DNA of 64,000 nucleotides from Okapia johnstoni (Eukaryota > Chordata > Mammalia > Artiodactyla > Giraffidae), in NCBI GenBank assembly GCA_024291935.2, contig CM044326.1:36703948-36767947 (forward strand), in the 5' to 3' direction. The notes under the pieces were generated by a model. The model had not been told where the DNA came from. It did no database searches and saw only the letters and a program-made list of their open reading frames with translations. Shown here in pieces: positions 1 through 11,225 of this stretch; position 1 is the first letter of the stretch, and each line of letters begins with the position of its first letter. Made by a program: the position numbers and the translations under genes.

Positions 1-2250
1 AGCTCTTAAGAGAATGTTCAAACATTTTCCCAAAGCTGTTGCTCCGGAAATAAAAATGTATGCTGTTTGCCTATAGAAGATTAAAAGTTTACCTTCACCA
101 TGACAGCTTTTCTAGCTAGAATTGGAACCATGTCTCTATTTTCCATTATTTCAGAAATAGGTCTGAATCAAGCAGAATATATTTGCTGTAACGAGAGTCA
201 AGATAATTTGAAAAAATATGTATATACATATATATTTATGATTTGGGCTGACCCAAATCATAACAGAATATTAATATGGCACTCTCTCTGTTCTCAGAGG
301 CTAATGTCTTTTGTAAACAATGCCTTCGTGGCATTTTGAGTAAGAGTTGATCTTAAAAAAAAATCTCAGATTTAGCTTACCCGAACTTTTGAGCAGCTTG
401 CTTTTCTGCTGGAGGAATCTGAAGGCATTTGTCAATTTTTTTTTTGAAAGGCCTATGGAAAAGGTAACAAATTCAACACTTGGGAACTCAAAGCCGCTGC
501 CAGTCCTGGACAGGAAGGTTTCCTTATGTGCCTGAACTTGCTTGTTGATTTCTCAGACGTCCATTTGTAACAGTTCTAACAAGATAGAATCTGCCTTTGA
601 ATATCTGTAAATACGGGTAAAGATCACAATCCCGCACACATAATGGTCCAAGACTGAAGAGGCAGATTCTCGTGTTTGATTAATATTTATGTTACTGGAT
701 TCCTTTACAGAAAGAAAGAAGAAACACTAATTATGGGTGTGTGTTCCAGGGGCCCCGTCCTGGGTCTGTGCAGTTCCTTTAGAGAGATGTCTATTTCAGG
801 ATTTTTGGAGACAAGATGCATGTGTTTGGGGAGGGGGTGTGGTGCTTGTTCAGGTTTTGCTTGCAAGACAGGTAAATGTGCGATTGGTGATTTAATGGCT
901 GTCGCAGGGAGGAGGAGGCCACCTTATTTCTGTTTTATTTATTTTGACGACTCAACAGTGACAAAAATTATGAGTGATTTCTCCCTCTCGATTTTGGTTA
1001 AGGTTTGGGGCAGGGTGAAAGGTTCTCATACAGAATCCTCAGAGAGAGCCCGCAGCCCCCCAAGTCCTCATCCTCCTCTGGCGGACACACACCTTTCTGT
1101 GTCTGAGTGGCCGGTGGGCTGCCTTTGAGGCATGTTGTTCTGAGCCGTGGGACAGGTCTGTAGGGTCCAAGTGGCTAGCCTTGTCACGTGTGGAAGCTTT
1201 GCTTGAGAATGAGGGATTTTGTGGGTTGGATCGTGTTGAAATACCCGTGGAATTGGTAGCTGGAGGGATCCCAGGGAGGCCTCCTCCAGAGGTACATTAA
1301 GCATCTTCAGTGTTATTATTATTACTTTGAGCAATCTAGATTTTCTTAGAGGGTTTTCGAGGAGCGTGGCCTCCAAGGCAGCATCTGACTCTGGGTGAGT
1401 TGGACTTGTCTCTGCCCTTGCTGATGTGCTGGGGGCCGTGTAGGAGCACCCTGATATAGAGACAAAAACACCTACAGGGCTGAAATGGGTTTGTTTTTAA
1501 ACAACCCAGGGCAGACCAGTTCATTTCTTCATCTGTGAAATGGGGCTGTCCCATTGTTTACGCTCCTACCACCGTCCAGATATGAAAACATAGCATTCGG
1601 GAGGAGTGAAGTACAGTAATTGCTGATTGCAAAGACATCATGAAAGTGTCGACTGTTTTTGTTTAGTCCACGGGGGCAGGGTGACTAATTTGCAAAAGGG
1701 AAAGGAACCAAACAGCTACTTGTGTAGCCTGTCTTTCTATACGAGGGGAAGGAATTAGGGGGTTGAAGAGGGGTGTGAGGGGCAGGACTTGAATTTCCGA
1801 TTGAGGGACCTGATGCCAATAGGAGACCCCTTTCCTCATCGTCTTTCATTTTAGGGAACTGCCCCCTCTCCCTCAGCTCCTGGTTGTTGTTGGGGACTGC
1901 CATGTGACTCAGAATCCTAGTAACAGAGCTGTTGTCCTTGACCTGAACACCCCAGAAAAGGTGTCTTTCCTGATATTCGGTGTCTGGCCCCAGGAGAGGA
2001 ACATAAAGGGAGTGTAGATTTGGGTTGGGGAGGAATGCATACAGCAGGCAGCCTGTAAGTGCACAGTCTTGCTTGGTGAAGGTGAGGAAAGTGCTCGGTG
2101 CAGACTGGTGAGGAAATTCTCGGTTTGCTATACCACCGCATTGCAAAGCTAACAAAAATTGGCATTTATGCCCACTGAGCACACAGCTGGCTGCCCTGAA
2201 ATGGTACCTTCACAGGGGAAATGGGAGGCCCACGTGTCCTGTTGGGGCTT
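1..2250. other. Unique noncoding sequence, no gene seen
   Basis: Moderately AT-rich sequence at the left edge becomes GC-rich after about 1000. Open frames here are short and overlap on opposite strands, with no domain or motif that I recognise. There is no young ruminant SINE. The first 130 bases are AT-rich and might be the edge of a regulatory element, but nothing distinctive supports that. A short stretch near 1523-1560 resembles the end of a MIR element and is too short to call. Confidence 0.5.
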
Positions 2251-2258
2251 CGTCTTAC

Positions 2259-2366
2259 ATTTTTGTAAGCCTCTTTCAATGAGGCTTCGAGTCCTTTTTC
2301 CAGCAAATCCTGAATGACCTGAATTCGATTTTTAATAGGAATCACCTCTGGCAAGGCCCCAAACCT
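2259..2366 (-). other. Weak candidate exon, 36 codons
   Basis: On the minus strand this segment is an open frame that reads as coherent protein, from RFGALPEVIPIKNR to EAYKN, with an amphipathic helix-like run of charged and leucine residues. It ends exactly at a good 5' splice site (AAT then GTAAGA, intron from 2258 downward). It can begin after a CAG acceptor at 2369-2367, giving 108 bases in phase 0 at both ends. The acceptor has only a weak pyrimidine tract; a second AG at 2382-2381 is also possible. The frame is embedded in a longer open frame (2166-2765) whose other parts look like random GC-rich translation. I do not recognise the peptide. It could be an exon of an unplaced gene or lncRNA, or chance within conserved noncoding DNA. 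Confidence 0.2.
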
Positions 2367-2399
2367 CTGGCTTAAGTTTACTAGTTGGAAAATACCAGT

Positions 2400-4190
2400 G
2401 CTTTCTTTTGTATATCTGGTTGGTTCACTCCAGGAGGGCCAAAACCCCAGGGTGAGAGTCAGGGAGTGTGGCACTCTGCTTTCTCCACGGGGGACGGGAT
2501 GGAGCCCTGGTTCCCTGGCATCGGCGTGGGAGCTGAAGTCGGGTGGAGGGGGCATGGCAGATCCGCGTAGCCTGTGTTGGTGCAGGCTTGGAGCCAGAAG
2601 CTGTCTGGTGCTCCTTAATTGAATACAGATCTCAGTCAATTCCACGTGGGCATGCAAGGGTGGGCAGCGAAGGCAGTGATATTTCCCTTTGGACTTGGAA
2701 GCCCAGAACCCCCCAACCCGGAGGGCTTCTTCCCTGGTCCCTGCACCCAGCCCCCTGGTTTGCAAAAAGAGGAAGGCAAATGGGTGACTGGGGGGCGGGG
2801 AGCGGCAGTATACAGGATCCTGCTGTACCCGTGTAAATATTGTGTGTATGAACTGTGTCTTCTATCTTTTGTTAGTGGCAGCTCGTTAATTAACCAGCTG
2901 GTTACTGCTGCTTTCTTTTGACACATGCATGTATTTTGGGGCAAAAAGGTTCTTGTTCTCCTAAGACTCTGAACGGAACCATTCAAAAAGTCCTCATCTA
3001 TCCTGGGTTCCGGGCTGCCCCCCATCTTCTCTCTTCCCCCCACTGTCCCCCTCCCTTTCCCCCCGCCCCCAACACCATCTTCTCCTCCCCACCCTTCCTT
3101 CAACCCAAGTGGGCTTGTAGTTGCGTGGAGGACAGACGCTAAACACAGCTAAATAAATCATGTTTACGCTTGGCGTTCTTGGTAGTGAAAAATCTGTTGG
3201 CTGTTTTTACTTCCTTATTTCTCAGCATTTGCTTCCTACCTGTTTTTGAGCACATGCCCAGAAATAGTAGTTTTGTCAAGCGAGGGGATAATGCCAGCCA
3301 GCCTCTCTCTCTGCCAAGGAAGCTGCTGCATTTTGCAAAACAGAGTGACGTTTTTTAAGTGACACTAATGTTTTTTTTTTTCTCCCCAAAGAAATTAGGA
3401 TGTACACTAAGGGTATTAAAATACACTTAGGGAAGGGGAGGAAAAAAACCCACCCAGTCACTCCCACCCCGCAGCACGGGGACCTGCCGCTAGCAGGTTT
3501 CGAGAGGGTCTCACTTTTGTTTGCACTTGGCCGCTCCAGGGGCCAGAGGCAGCCGGCAGATGAGAAGGGGCTGTCTCAGCCCGGAGAGCTGAGTCAGGTT
3601 CATTTCAGCCCCAAGACTTAATTTTCTCTGCCATTTTGGATGATGTGGTACATGATTTTTTTTTCCCCCTGTTTTGGGGTTGGTTCTGTGTCTGTTTAGT
3701 TTCAGAGGCCTCCTGAGCAGTGCTGGCTATGATCACCCTCAGGTTGTAAGCTCGAGTCTGGTCCAGGTTCAGAGAGGGGGGCTTGTTGGGATTCTAGCTG
3801 GACTATCATTGTTTATATGGAAGAGCAGCCAGGGAGACGGCCGTTCCTCTGGGTTTTTATCCGCGATGCTGTTTGGGGGGACTCTGAAAAGTCATTTTCA
3901 CCATGTGAGGCTGTTTGCTGGGCAGAGAGTTACAGCCGAATATATTAACTACAGATTTAAAAAATATAGTTGTTTTTTTTTTTTTTTTAACAGTTTCAAA
4001 ATCAAAACAGTGGTACAGAAATGTTGGGTGTTCCTGCCAGGAGGCGAGGCTGGTCTTATCAAGGAGTCTTTGCAGTGAATTCAGTCTGAGTGCAGGACAT
4101 CGGCTCTGCTTCAAAGATAGCTGAGGGAAAAAAAAAAAAGACAACAAAGTCAAAGTCAGTGTGTCCTGATTTCCCCCTAGTTTCTAGTGG
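2400..4190. other. Unique noncoding sequence with polypyrimidine and poly-T tracts
   Basis: No gene is recognised. A polypyrimidine run occupies about 3029-3105 (C and T only, with few interruptions). Short poly-T runs lie at 3370-3380 and 3973-3988. Open frames are short and unlike any protein I know. The part from about 2860 to 3400 is mixed in composition and could contain old degenerate repeats that I cannot name. Confidence 0.45.
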
Positions 4191-4194
4191 GGAT

Positions 4195-4660
4195 ACTCTG
4201 CAACAGAAATGATATTTCCATTGAGGACCGCGCTCCCGGTTTCTTTAATTACATTAAAGAGCGGTATAAACCTCAGCTGCACGTAAACCCCTGTTACAGC
4301 GGCACTGGGAGTGAGTCTAGGTTGAATTGCAAGGAGCAGTGTTACTGGTGTTAACGTGCTAACAATCTTTATTAAATTAATCCTGCGAAGTGTTAATTTT
4401 TACAAATTTTGTTGTGCACACTGTACGTCACCGTTGGTGTGTTGGGAGAGGAAAATGATTTCATGTCGAAAAGGAAGTAAGAAGGTGGCTGTCAGACGGC
4501 TCCCTTAGAAGAGAAATTTGTGATTTTCGCCATCAAATGCTACCTGCGCTGAAAGGAAGGCTCACAATATGTATGTGAAATGCCGTCTACATACAGAAAA
4601 CTCAGTTAAAGGGAACTACTTTGTTGAAAGTAATTACAGGCCTGTTCACGTTTTAGTCAG
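4195..4660. promoter_or_regulatory. Candidate conserved noncoding element A
   Basis: An AT-rich, repeat-free island. It contains an inverted pair of homeodomain-type half sites (CTTTAAT 4243-4249, three-base spacer, ATTAAAG 4253-4259). It also holds a SOX-like AACAAT at 4361-4366, a bicoid/OTX/PITX-type TAATCC at 4378-4383, further TTAAT words, and a CRE-like TACGTCA at 4424-4430. This density of developmental transcription-factor words in a segment with no open frame is typical of conserved enhancers in vertebrate gene deserts. Conservation itself is inferred, not seen. Confidence 0.45.
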
Positions 4661-5160
4661 TGACATTTCAGACTTGGCTTAGAAACATAAAGAGGCCATA
4701 GAAAGATTTTGTTCTTACGTGATGCAAAGCATTGAACCTCATATTCTATATGTCCATTAGCAAAAGGTAAAAAAGAAGTGAGAGAAAAAAAAATAGACTC
4801 AGTCGACAGCAAATGCAGGGGGGAGCTGGGGTTTTTATTATATAGTAGAGATCAATTGCATGTAACTCTAATAAATGGAACTAAAACCAGAAAAGGCATT
4901 TTTGCTGTAGCAGGTTTTTTTTTTTTTTAAACACAATTAGATTTTTCTGTTTTTCCCTTTCCCTTCCTCCCTCCCTCCCTCCCTTCCTTTATTATTTATT
5001 GTTTTTTAAGCATTCCACTAATCGAGTTAAATTTCTAGTCCTTATAAAACAAGGAACTCTGCTGGCCCTTGTGGTTGCATATTCCCTTACTGACCAGGTA
5101 GAGAATTTTATGGTCTGATCATAAAAAAAAAAGGTTGATGATTCCGATGATTCCTGGGCG
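4660..5160. other. AT-rich intergenic sequence with CCTT repeat
   Basis: No gene. Contains a poly-T run near 4916-4928 and a (CCTT/CCCT)n pyrimidine simple repeat at 4954-4990, followed by AT-rich sequence that leads into a SINE. Confidence 0.6.
4954..4990. repeat. (CCCT/CCTT)n simple repeat
   Basis: Tandem pyrimidine tetranucleotide units, mainly CCCT with CCTT at the ends. Confidence 0.85.
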
Positions 5161-5168
5161 TGCAAGTG

Positions 5169-5370
5169 TGTGCTCAGCTGTGTCCGACCCTTTGCGACCC
5201 CATGGACTGTAGCCCGCCAGGCTCCTCCATCCACGGGATTCTCCAGGCAAGAATACTGCAGTGGGTTGGCCATTCCCTTCTTCAGGGCATCTTCCCGACA
5301 CAGGGATGGAACCTGCATCACCTGCTTTGATTGGCAGGCGGATTCTTGACTATTGAGCCAGCTGGGAGGT
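5169..5370 (-). mobile_element. Bov-tA SINE, minus strand
   Basis: Full-length-like but diverged ruminant tRNA-Glu-derived SINE in reverse. From left to right come the complement of the 3' core (TGTCCGACCCTTTGCGACCC), the middle core around 5230-5290, and the tRNA-like head ending in TTGAGCCAGCTGGGAGG. The head is mutated, so the pol III B box is degraded. It falls inside a 170-codon minus-strand open frame, which is therefore spurious. Confidence 0.93.
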
Positions 5371-5379
5371 TCATGGTGC

Positions 5380-8320
5380 CCACCTTCTTCAAAGCCACAG
5401 CTCCACCTGCACCTCCTGGTCCCTTTGCCTGCCCACGTCTCTCGGACTGAGTGATCACGAGAACCTCCTTGCTGGGCAATGCATTGACTTGATGTTCTTC
5501 TCATTGGCTGTGCTGCCTTATTTTCGTTCTTAATTCTCTGGGACTCTCACAGTTCAGACTCGGTTGTTGTGATTCCATTGTGCACTCTGCCTGAAGAGCC
5601 AGTGTTGCAGTTGGTGGCATCTGCAAACCACAACCACCTGTGAGCTCACCAGCTTGTGAGCTCACTAGTTTGTGAATGGGTGTCAGGATTCAGAATTTCC
5701 AGGATTCCGTCATGTGCCAGGCCCAGTGGATGCTGATGCAAAAGATAAACATGACCTTAGTTTAAAACCCACTGTAGGCACCAAATCTGAAGAATCACTT
5801 CCTGGCTTACTTCCCTTCATGTGACACGTGACTTCTATCTTGGCTGTGGATTTCTGTCCCCCCGCCTGAAATGAATGGGGACGTGTCTAAGGCCTGCCTG
5901 GCCAAGCTGGTCATTGGATCCTGGCCATCAGAGAAAGAGTCACAGCGTCCTGACCCCAGGTCCCGGATTCTTCCTGCTTGAAATCCGAATGATCTAACCA
6001 GTTTCTGATTTCCGCATGTAGACTGAGCTTTTCGGCCAGGGGTGCCTCAGGAAGATACATGTAGTCTACTGTTTGTGGCTCCTGATGCTGCCGAAGAGAA
6101 AATTACTGGATGCTCTTGGATGTGTTGTGTTTCAGGGCAGAAACTGCTAAAGATGGAAGCCACTGCCCAGCTTCTGATCAGAAGGCCCAGATCAGGGGGA
6201 AGGGGACATTCCTCTGCTAGGTATTGGTCGGCTGTTTTTGCTGCTGAGACTCATAGAATCTGTCAACTCGGGTTTGTCCTTGGCCTCTGTAGTTTGCATG
6301 GAATGCATGCAGACATTTTAACATGTCCGTGTTGCTGATGTATACGTGCGTGCGTGTATGCATATATGTATAATCTCTCTATAATAGATGTGCATGCATA
6401 CATTTTTCTAGCTAGTGAGACATATGGTTTCACCTTCTGTTGTCCCCAGGCCTGCCCATTCCTGGATTGTGGGTCTTCCTTTGGCTGACCCTTCCTGCTG
6501 AGATCACCCCAGAGGATTCATACCTGTTTATCTGTGTGTGGCCGGAAGCCATGGTACACAGGCCTCACCTCCCAGCTGGAGGACAAGTGATTGTGTTTAC
6601 TGGCATGCCAGCAGTTCAAAGAGCCCCAGAGATTGCCCCAAAAGACAGCAAAAGGAGAGTCTAAGCCATTCACTCTCTCCTGCTGTACCCACTGGGGGCT
6701 GGCATGAGCCCCGAGTACTTGGTCAGCTGCCTCTGTCTTACCCAGAATGGTCCTCAGATGTGGTTCAGCCTGCCTCCCCAGCAGCGCCTGAAGTCTCCTC
6801 TGCTCCCTCTCTGGGCCCTTTGGAAGGGCCAGCGAAGGTTCTGGAATTTGTGATCTAAGCTCAACAATCCTTGACACAGGGCGTGGGAAGGGTTTCGCTG
6901 CCCGGTAGTATTTTAGCTGCTGGCATCTTGTGGAGATTGGGATTGGAGGCATTGGAACAGCTGCTTTTGGACCTGGCGGGGTTGGGGGGAGCCATGTGCC
7001 TGCTTCTAATTGCAAGACGAAGCTGCTGGGGAGGGTGTTCCCTTTTCGAGCCCTGGTGGAGGGAAGACAGCAAGTTTGGTGGTGGGGTAGGGGGGCACGG
7101 TTGTTCCCATCCTTGCCTCTCCCTTTTCTGGGGTGCGGGGAGCAAAAATAGTTGAAGCAGTGATTCAGCGTGTCGGATCTCAGGAGCTTGAGGGGCGGGG
7201 GTGGGGGCGTGCACCGTGGGAGGCTGCCTGGCTTGGAGTGTCAGGAGGGCTGTGCTTCTTACCTCCTCCCGGTGGCCAGGTCTTGAGACACATTCTTGAG
7301 AATGTGCAGGCAAGAAGATGCCCCGAGGTCACTGTGGGCTCTGAATGGTCTCTGGATGGTCCTTGGGGGAATGGCAGTGAACGGGGCCTTAAGTCCAGAG
7401 ATGTTCTTGCAGGCTCCTCCCTCTCTGCTGCCTGGCATCGAGTACCCACGGTTGTTCCTCTCTAAGCCCGGCCTGGCCCAGGCTGCGGTGAGGGACTCCA
7501 AGCAGCCCCTTCCACCTGTGTTGGGATTCCCACCTCCCAGCCAGGTAGAGGACGGCGGTTTGCAGCACATGGCCCCAGTAAAGGCCAAAGTGGATGGGAG
7601 CTATGTTTTTATGTCCCCCTCTGGAATGACCCTAAAGGAAGGCTTGAAACACAGCTGTGCAAACCCCATGAGACTTCATTTCTCCTTTTCCTTGCTTCTC
7701 TTCTAAGGGATACTTACCCATGTATCCCAAAGCCCAAACCCACGGCAGCCGAAACTCCCTGATGGGTGCTCGGACTCCCGTGACTAAATTTGAATCCAGT
7801 AGTGGAAACTGGGACTTGGGGAGTCCCAGCTCCCATGGAATGTTTCCAGGTCCCCCAAACGCTCTGGTGCAGTGACCCAGCCATGCCTCACACCCACTCA
7901 CCTAGGGTTGGGGACCTGACCTTGGGCTTGCAGGTTCTCATGGTGACTTACCGCGTCCACTTCCCTTTCTGCTTTGATTTATTGTTGCATATTTTATAAT
8001 GAAATGCAGAACAAGTTCTAGTCTTTGCTGGTTCCCAGAACTTGGTTATTAAAAACTAAGAAAAAGACATGAAATAATACCTGTAGAGTGAAGGAATTTA
8101 TTTTCCGAGTACCCCTCCCCGGGGACCCATATAGCTCTGAAACTGAGTAACAAAGAAGACTGCTAAGACTCTGTCTTGTCTATTCCCCGGTCTCAGCCAC
8201 TCCCCCACCCCCTACCTCCTCGCTCGTCCCTCCCCAAAAAGGAAGAGAAAGAACACAGAGGATGGGAAAGCTAGGGCTTGCCGGGTGAGTACCCACCGCC
8301 TGTCTCATTTAAGGTAGCAC
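5380..8320. other. Unique noncoding sequence, no gene recognised
   Basis: About 3 kb without a young SINE. It becomes GC-rich after 6650, where overlapping open frames occur on both strands (for example around 6518-7465). Their translations are rich in Pro, Gly, Arg and Ser with no domain. At 6341-6420 there is a short alternating TGTA/TGCA-rich stretch. No splice-flanked exon stands out. Confidence 0.45.
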
Positions 8321-8475
8321 TCTGCTTCTTTCAAATCGGAAATTGCCAAAATGGGTGTCATCGGCTGCTAATTAGATGTATTTTAACTGCAGGATCGTTT
8401 TACCGGCTAATACCCTTATTATGTGCTTCACTGTGAACCCATGGTGGAGCTGTTAAAATAGGAGCCTGTGGCCCT
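8320..8475. promoter_or_regulatory. Candidate conserved noncoding element B
   Basis: AT-rich island between GC-rich flanks. It contains the 8-base palindrome CTAATTAG at 8368-8375, a core antennapedia/LIM-homeodomain site. CTAATACC follows at about 8407 and further AT-rich words run up to 8460. It contains no repeat. Regulatory role and conservation are inferred. Confidence 0.35.
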
Positions 8476-8853
8476 GGCAGACAGCTCAGGGAGGCTGTGG
8501 GATCCATGGAGCCCTCTCCCTCTGTGGCCCCACAGGGGCCGCGCCGGACTCCGTGCTGGAGTCTGAGCCCACTTGCCTCCCGGGGAGGTCCGCATCTTCC
8601 CCAGTGACTACCTGCCTTAGGTGACTTGACCAGGGCCTCAGTAGAGGAGGCCCTGAGCTCTCCGGGTTGAAGACCCCAAGAATCACACCCTCTCTTGCTC
8701 TAGACGTCATGGTCCCCTGCCTTTGGCTTCGAAGCAGCAAATGACCACGTGCTGTAGATAGACCTGGTGACCCAGGCCGTATACCCACCATGAAGTGCCC
8801 CAGACAAGCAGGCCAGAACCTCCAGCGCTGGGTTTTCAAGTCTAAGCTGGCCT
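8475..8853. other. GC-rich unique sequence
   Basis: No gene recognised. A 117-codon minus-strand open frame lies here but reads as low-complexity Pro/Arg/Ser sequence. Confidence 0.4.
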
Positions 8854-8919
8854 CCCTCTGTCTTCCCTCTCTACCAAACTGGACCGCCCTCTGTCTTCCC
8901 TCTCTACCAAACTGGACCG
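8854..8919. repeat. Perfect 33-bp tandem duplication
   Basis: Two identical 33-base units (8854-8886 and 8887-8919), each beginning CCCTCTGTCTTCC and ending CTGGACCG, lie head to tail with no mismatch. The second copy abuts a truncated Bov-tA. Identity of the copies shows the duplication is recent. Confidence 0.95.
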
Positions 8920-8920
8920 G

Positions 8921-9040
8921 CGGCTCGCTCAGTCGTGTCCGACTCTTTGCGACCTCGCGGACTGTAGCCCACCAGGCTCCTCTGTTCGTGGGATTTCCCA
9001 GGCAAGACTACTGGTGTGGGTTGCCATTTCCTTCTCCACT
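8921..9040 (-). mobile_element. Bov-tA SINE, 5'-truncated, minus strand
   Basis: Only the 3' core of the SINE is present, in reverse: it starts CGCTCAGTCGTGTCCGACTC and stops at TTGCCATTTCCTTCTCCA. The tRNA-derived head is missing, as expected from premature termination of reverse transcription. The sequence is close to consensus. Confidence 0.92.
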
Positions 9041-9194
9041 ACCCAACCGGAAAGAGTCCTGATTCCCCATCAGGGTTGGAGGGGGGCTGGGCTAGGATCA
9101 GAACCAGGATTCTTCAGTGAGAGCACAGCATTTGACTTCCTGTGATTTCTCTCTCTTTCTCTCTCCCCTCGTCGACCCCCTCTGCCCTGCTTAA

Positions 9195-9610
9195 TACATA
9201 GCTTTTTAAAAAAAATCATCCTTAAGACAAAATAGCTGGCAAAATATTGAAGCGATCCGAAAGAAATGTTTTTATTTGCCCGCGTGCGAATTGGGTTATC
9301 TGCCTATCTTGTTTATGAAATTCGGGGCTGCCTTTCCTGCAGTCTGTTCGCCTCTCAAATCTTTCCCGGCTCCCATTTCCATATTTCTGCGTGCATGTTC
9401 TTTGTTAATCACTTGGCAAGTGCTTATTTGAATATTAAAAATTTCTTTAATCATCAAAGGCAGGAGCACAGTCTCATGAATATTCATATTTTCCCCCTCC
9501 TCAGACTGGTGTCTCGTTCATTACCCTGCAGTAAAAGCCAAACAGCCATCAATCGCCCTCATTATAGGCTCTGGCGTTGTGATTGGCTGCTGCTGCCCAG
9601 AGCTTTTTTT
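9195..9610. promoter_or_regulatory. Candidate conserved noncoding element C1
   Basis: Repeat-free, low-GC island. It contains a perfect 12-base palindrome ATGAATATTCAT at 9476-9487, suitable for a POU-domain dimer. A TCF/LEF-type ATCAAAG lies at 9453-9459 beside CTTTAATCATC, and a TGATTGG (inverted CCAAT / PBX-like) near 9580-9586. A plus-strand open frame covers it but reads as AT-rich noise ending in a poly-Phe from poly-T. Together with the next element it forms the strongest regulatory candidate of the window. Confidence 0.5.
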
Positions 9611-9899
9611 TTTTTTTAATTTTTTTCCTCTTCTCCTATGAGCTGTCTTGTACCTGCCAGCAGCAGCGCCCCCACCTCTAAAAAAAAAAATCAACAATGC
9701 AAGAGTAAATTTCTCTGGTTGAAAAACAACTCTGCAAACTTGTCAAACAGTCCTCGTGGTTTGCTGCCACTGAAGTGGCCAGCACTACCTGCCCCCACCT
9801 GCAAAAAAACCAAACAAAACAAGAAGACCAAACGAAACAACCAGGAAAAAAAAAAGTGTGTGTTTGGGGTGGGGGAGAGAAATTAAATAAATAAAAAGG

Positions 9900-10070
9900 A
9901 AGAAACTTGAGCCTCAGAGATGAATATTTGTCAAGAGAGTTGACGTAAGCCTCATTTGCATAATGACTTTGTACTTCTGCATTAATAAAATTTGCATATG
10001 AAGCCATGTTAATTACTCCTGATCATGCTTTTTGCATTCATGCATAGTAATTTTCTCCGACTTGTGAGAA
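9900..10070. promoter_or_regulatory. Candidate element C2 with two POU octamers
   Basis: Two perfect octamer words ATTTGCAT occur at 9954-9961 and 9990-9997, in the same orientation and 36 bases apart. They are followed by TAATTA at 10010-10015 and a POU-like TTGCATTCATGCAT at about 10032-10045. A CRE-like TTGACGTAA lies at 9940-9948. Octamer plus homeodomain plus SOX-like words (AACAATG near 9695) suggests a neural or stem-cell type enhancer; function is inferred. Confidence 0.5.
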
Positions 10071-10079
10071 TTAATGTCT

Positions 10080-11060
10080 TGGCATGGGGGGAGGGGGCGC
10101 GGGGACTGTCAGGTTGCCTTGCCAGTGGTCCGCACTCACACACACTCGCTCCCTGTCTGTCTCCCCTCCTTGATCTATGACTCATTTTTGCACTATCGGT
10201 AGGAGTTCTTGGCTTAAAAAATGTATCAATTGAAAGGCAGCAGTAGGGAGAAAAATATACATCTCCTGCACCAGTGTATTCTGGAGCTCCTCTTTGCTAG
10301 CTAGGGATCTGTAACCCTCCCAGTGTGGGAGGGGATACGAGGATGCAGCGATGGGAAAAAGGCGAAACGAGGCTGGGGCTTTTCCAGGCAGTTTTTTGTG
10401 TCTGCCTCGGTCGGTGTGGGCGTGTTTGCTGGGTACTGCGCATGTGTGCGGAGTGAGGGCGGAGGACCATCTGCAGGGCCCCCCTCCAGAAGGGACATGG
10501 TCACAGACTCCCCACCATTCAGAATCACTCAGATTTGGAGCTTTGGAAACGTTTTAGGGGTGTTGTTTCTGGACATTTTGTCCCTCCTTGTATGCATGGA
10601 GCCAGAGTCCCACCCCTCCGGGCTTTGTGGTCTCGGACATCCAGCCTCAGTTTCCTTGTTCCTGGACAGGAGGCTCCTGATAGCCAACTGATGGGAAAGC
10701 TGCTGGGCTGCAACGAGATGACATGTGCAGCCATTGTTGGCTTCTCTTTCCTTTAGGGAAAGTGAACTTCCATGACAAGGAGTGAGCCAGCAGAGGTTTT
10801 ATTTCTAAGCCACCTCGGATCTCTCGTAAAGCCGAGATGGCGTCTGGGCGTCCCTTCACCACATACCACGGTGCACGTGTGTCTCTCACAGGTCCAGAGG
10901 GGAGCCGGCCTGGACCTCAGAAGAAAGCTGTCTTTTGAAAAGGAGTCCCTTGCAGGGCTTTGTAGGGGGCCATCACTGCCAGGTTGTGGCTGCGGGGGTG
11001 GTGGTGGCAGTGGCTGGGGGGAGCCATAGGCAGTTAGGGAAAGTTCCAGAACTGAAAATA
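10080..11060. other. GC-rich unique sequence, no gene
   Basis: Open frames on both strands overlap between 10300 and 11030; their translations have no recognisable domain. A G-rich run lies at 10085-10101. No young repeat is seen. Confidence 0.4.
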
Positions 11061-11067
11061 AATGAAT

Positions 11068-11225
11068 GATAGCGAAGGTTATTGGGTGTTTACTGGCAGC
11101 CTGGCTCTGGCCAGGCCTGTCCTGACTTTCCTTAAAAGGCGAGGCTCTGAGACAGTGACTCAGCCCGGGTCACGCGGCCAGGAGATGGCAGGGCAGAAGC
11201 CGGACTCCGAGGCAGCAGGGCCTCT
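11068..11225 (-). mobile_element. MIR SINE remnant, minus strand
   Basis: Ancient mammalian-wide repeat in reverse: GAGGCTCTGAGACAGTGACT, then GTCACGCGGCCAGGAG and a GCAGAAGCCGGACTCCGAGG end. It follows the usual antisense MIR pattern (gaggctcagagaggt, gtcacacagc, gggatttgaacc). Heavily diverged. Confidence 0.6.
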
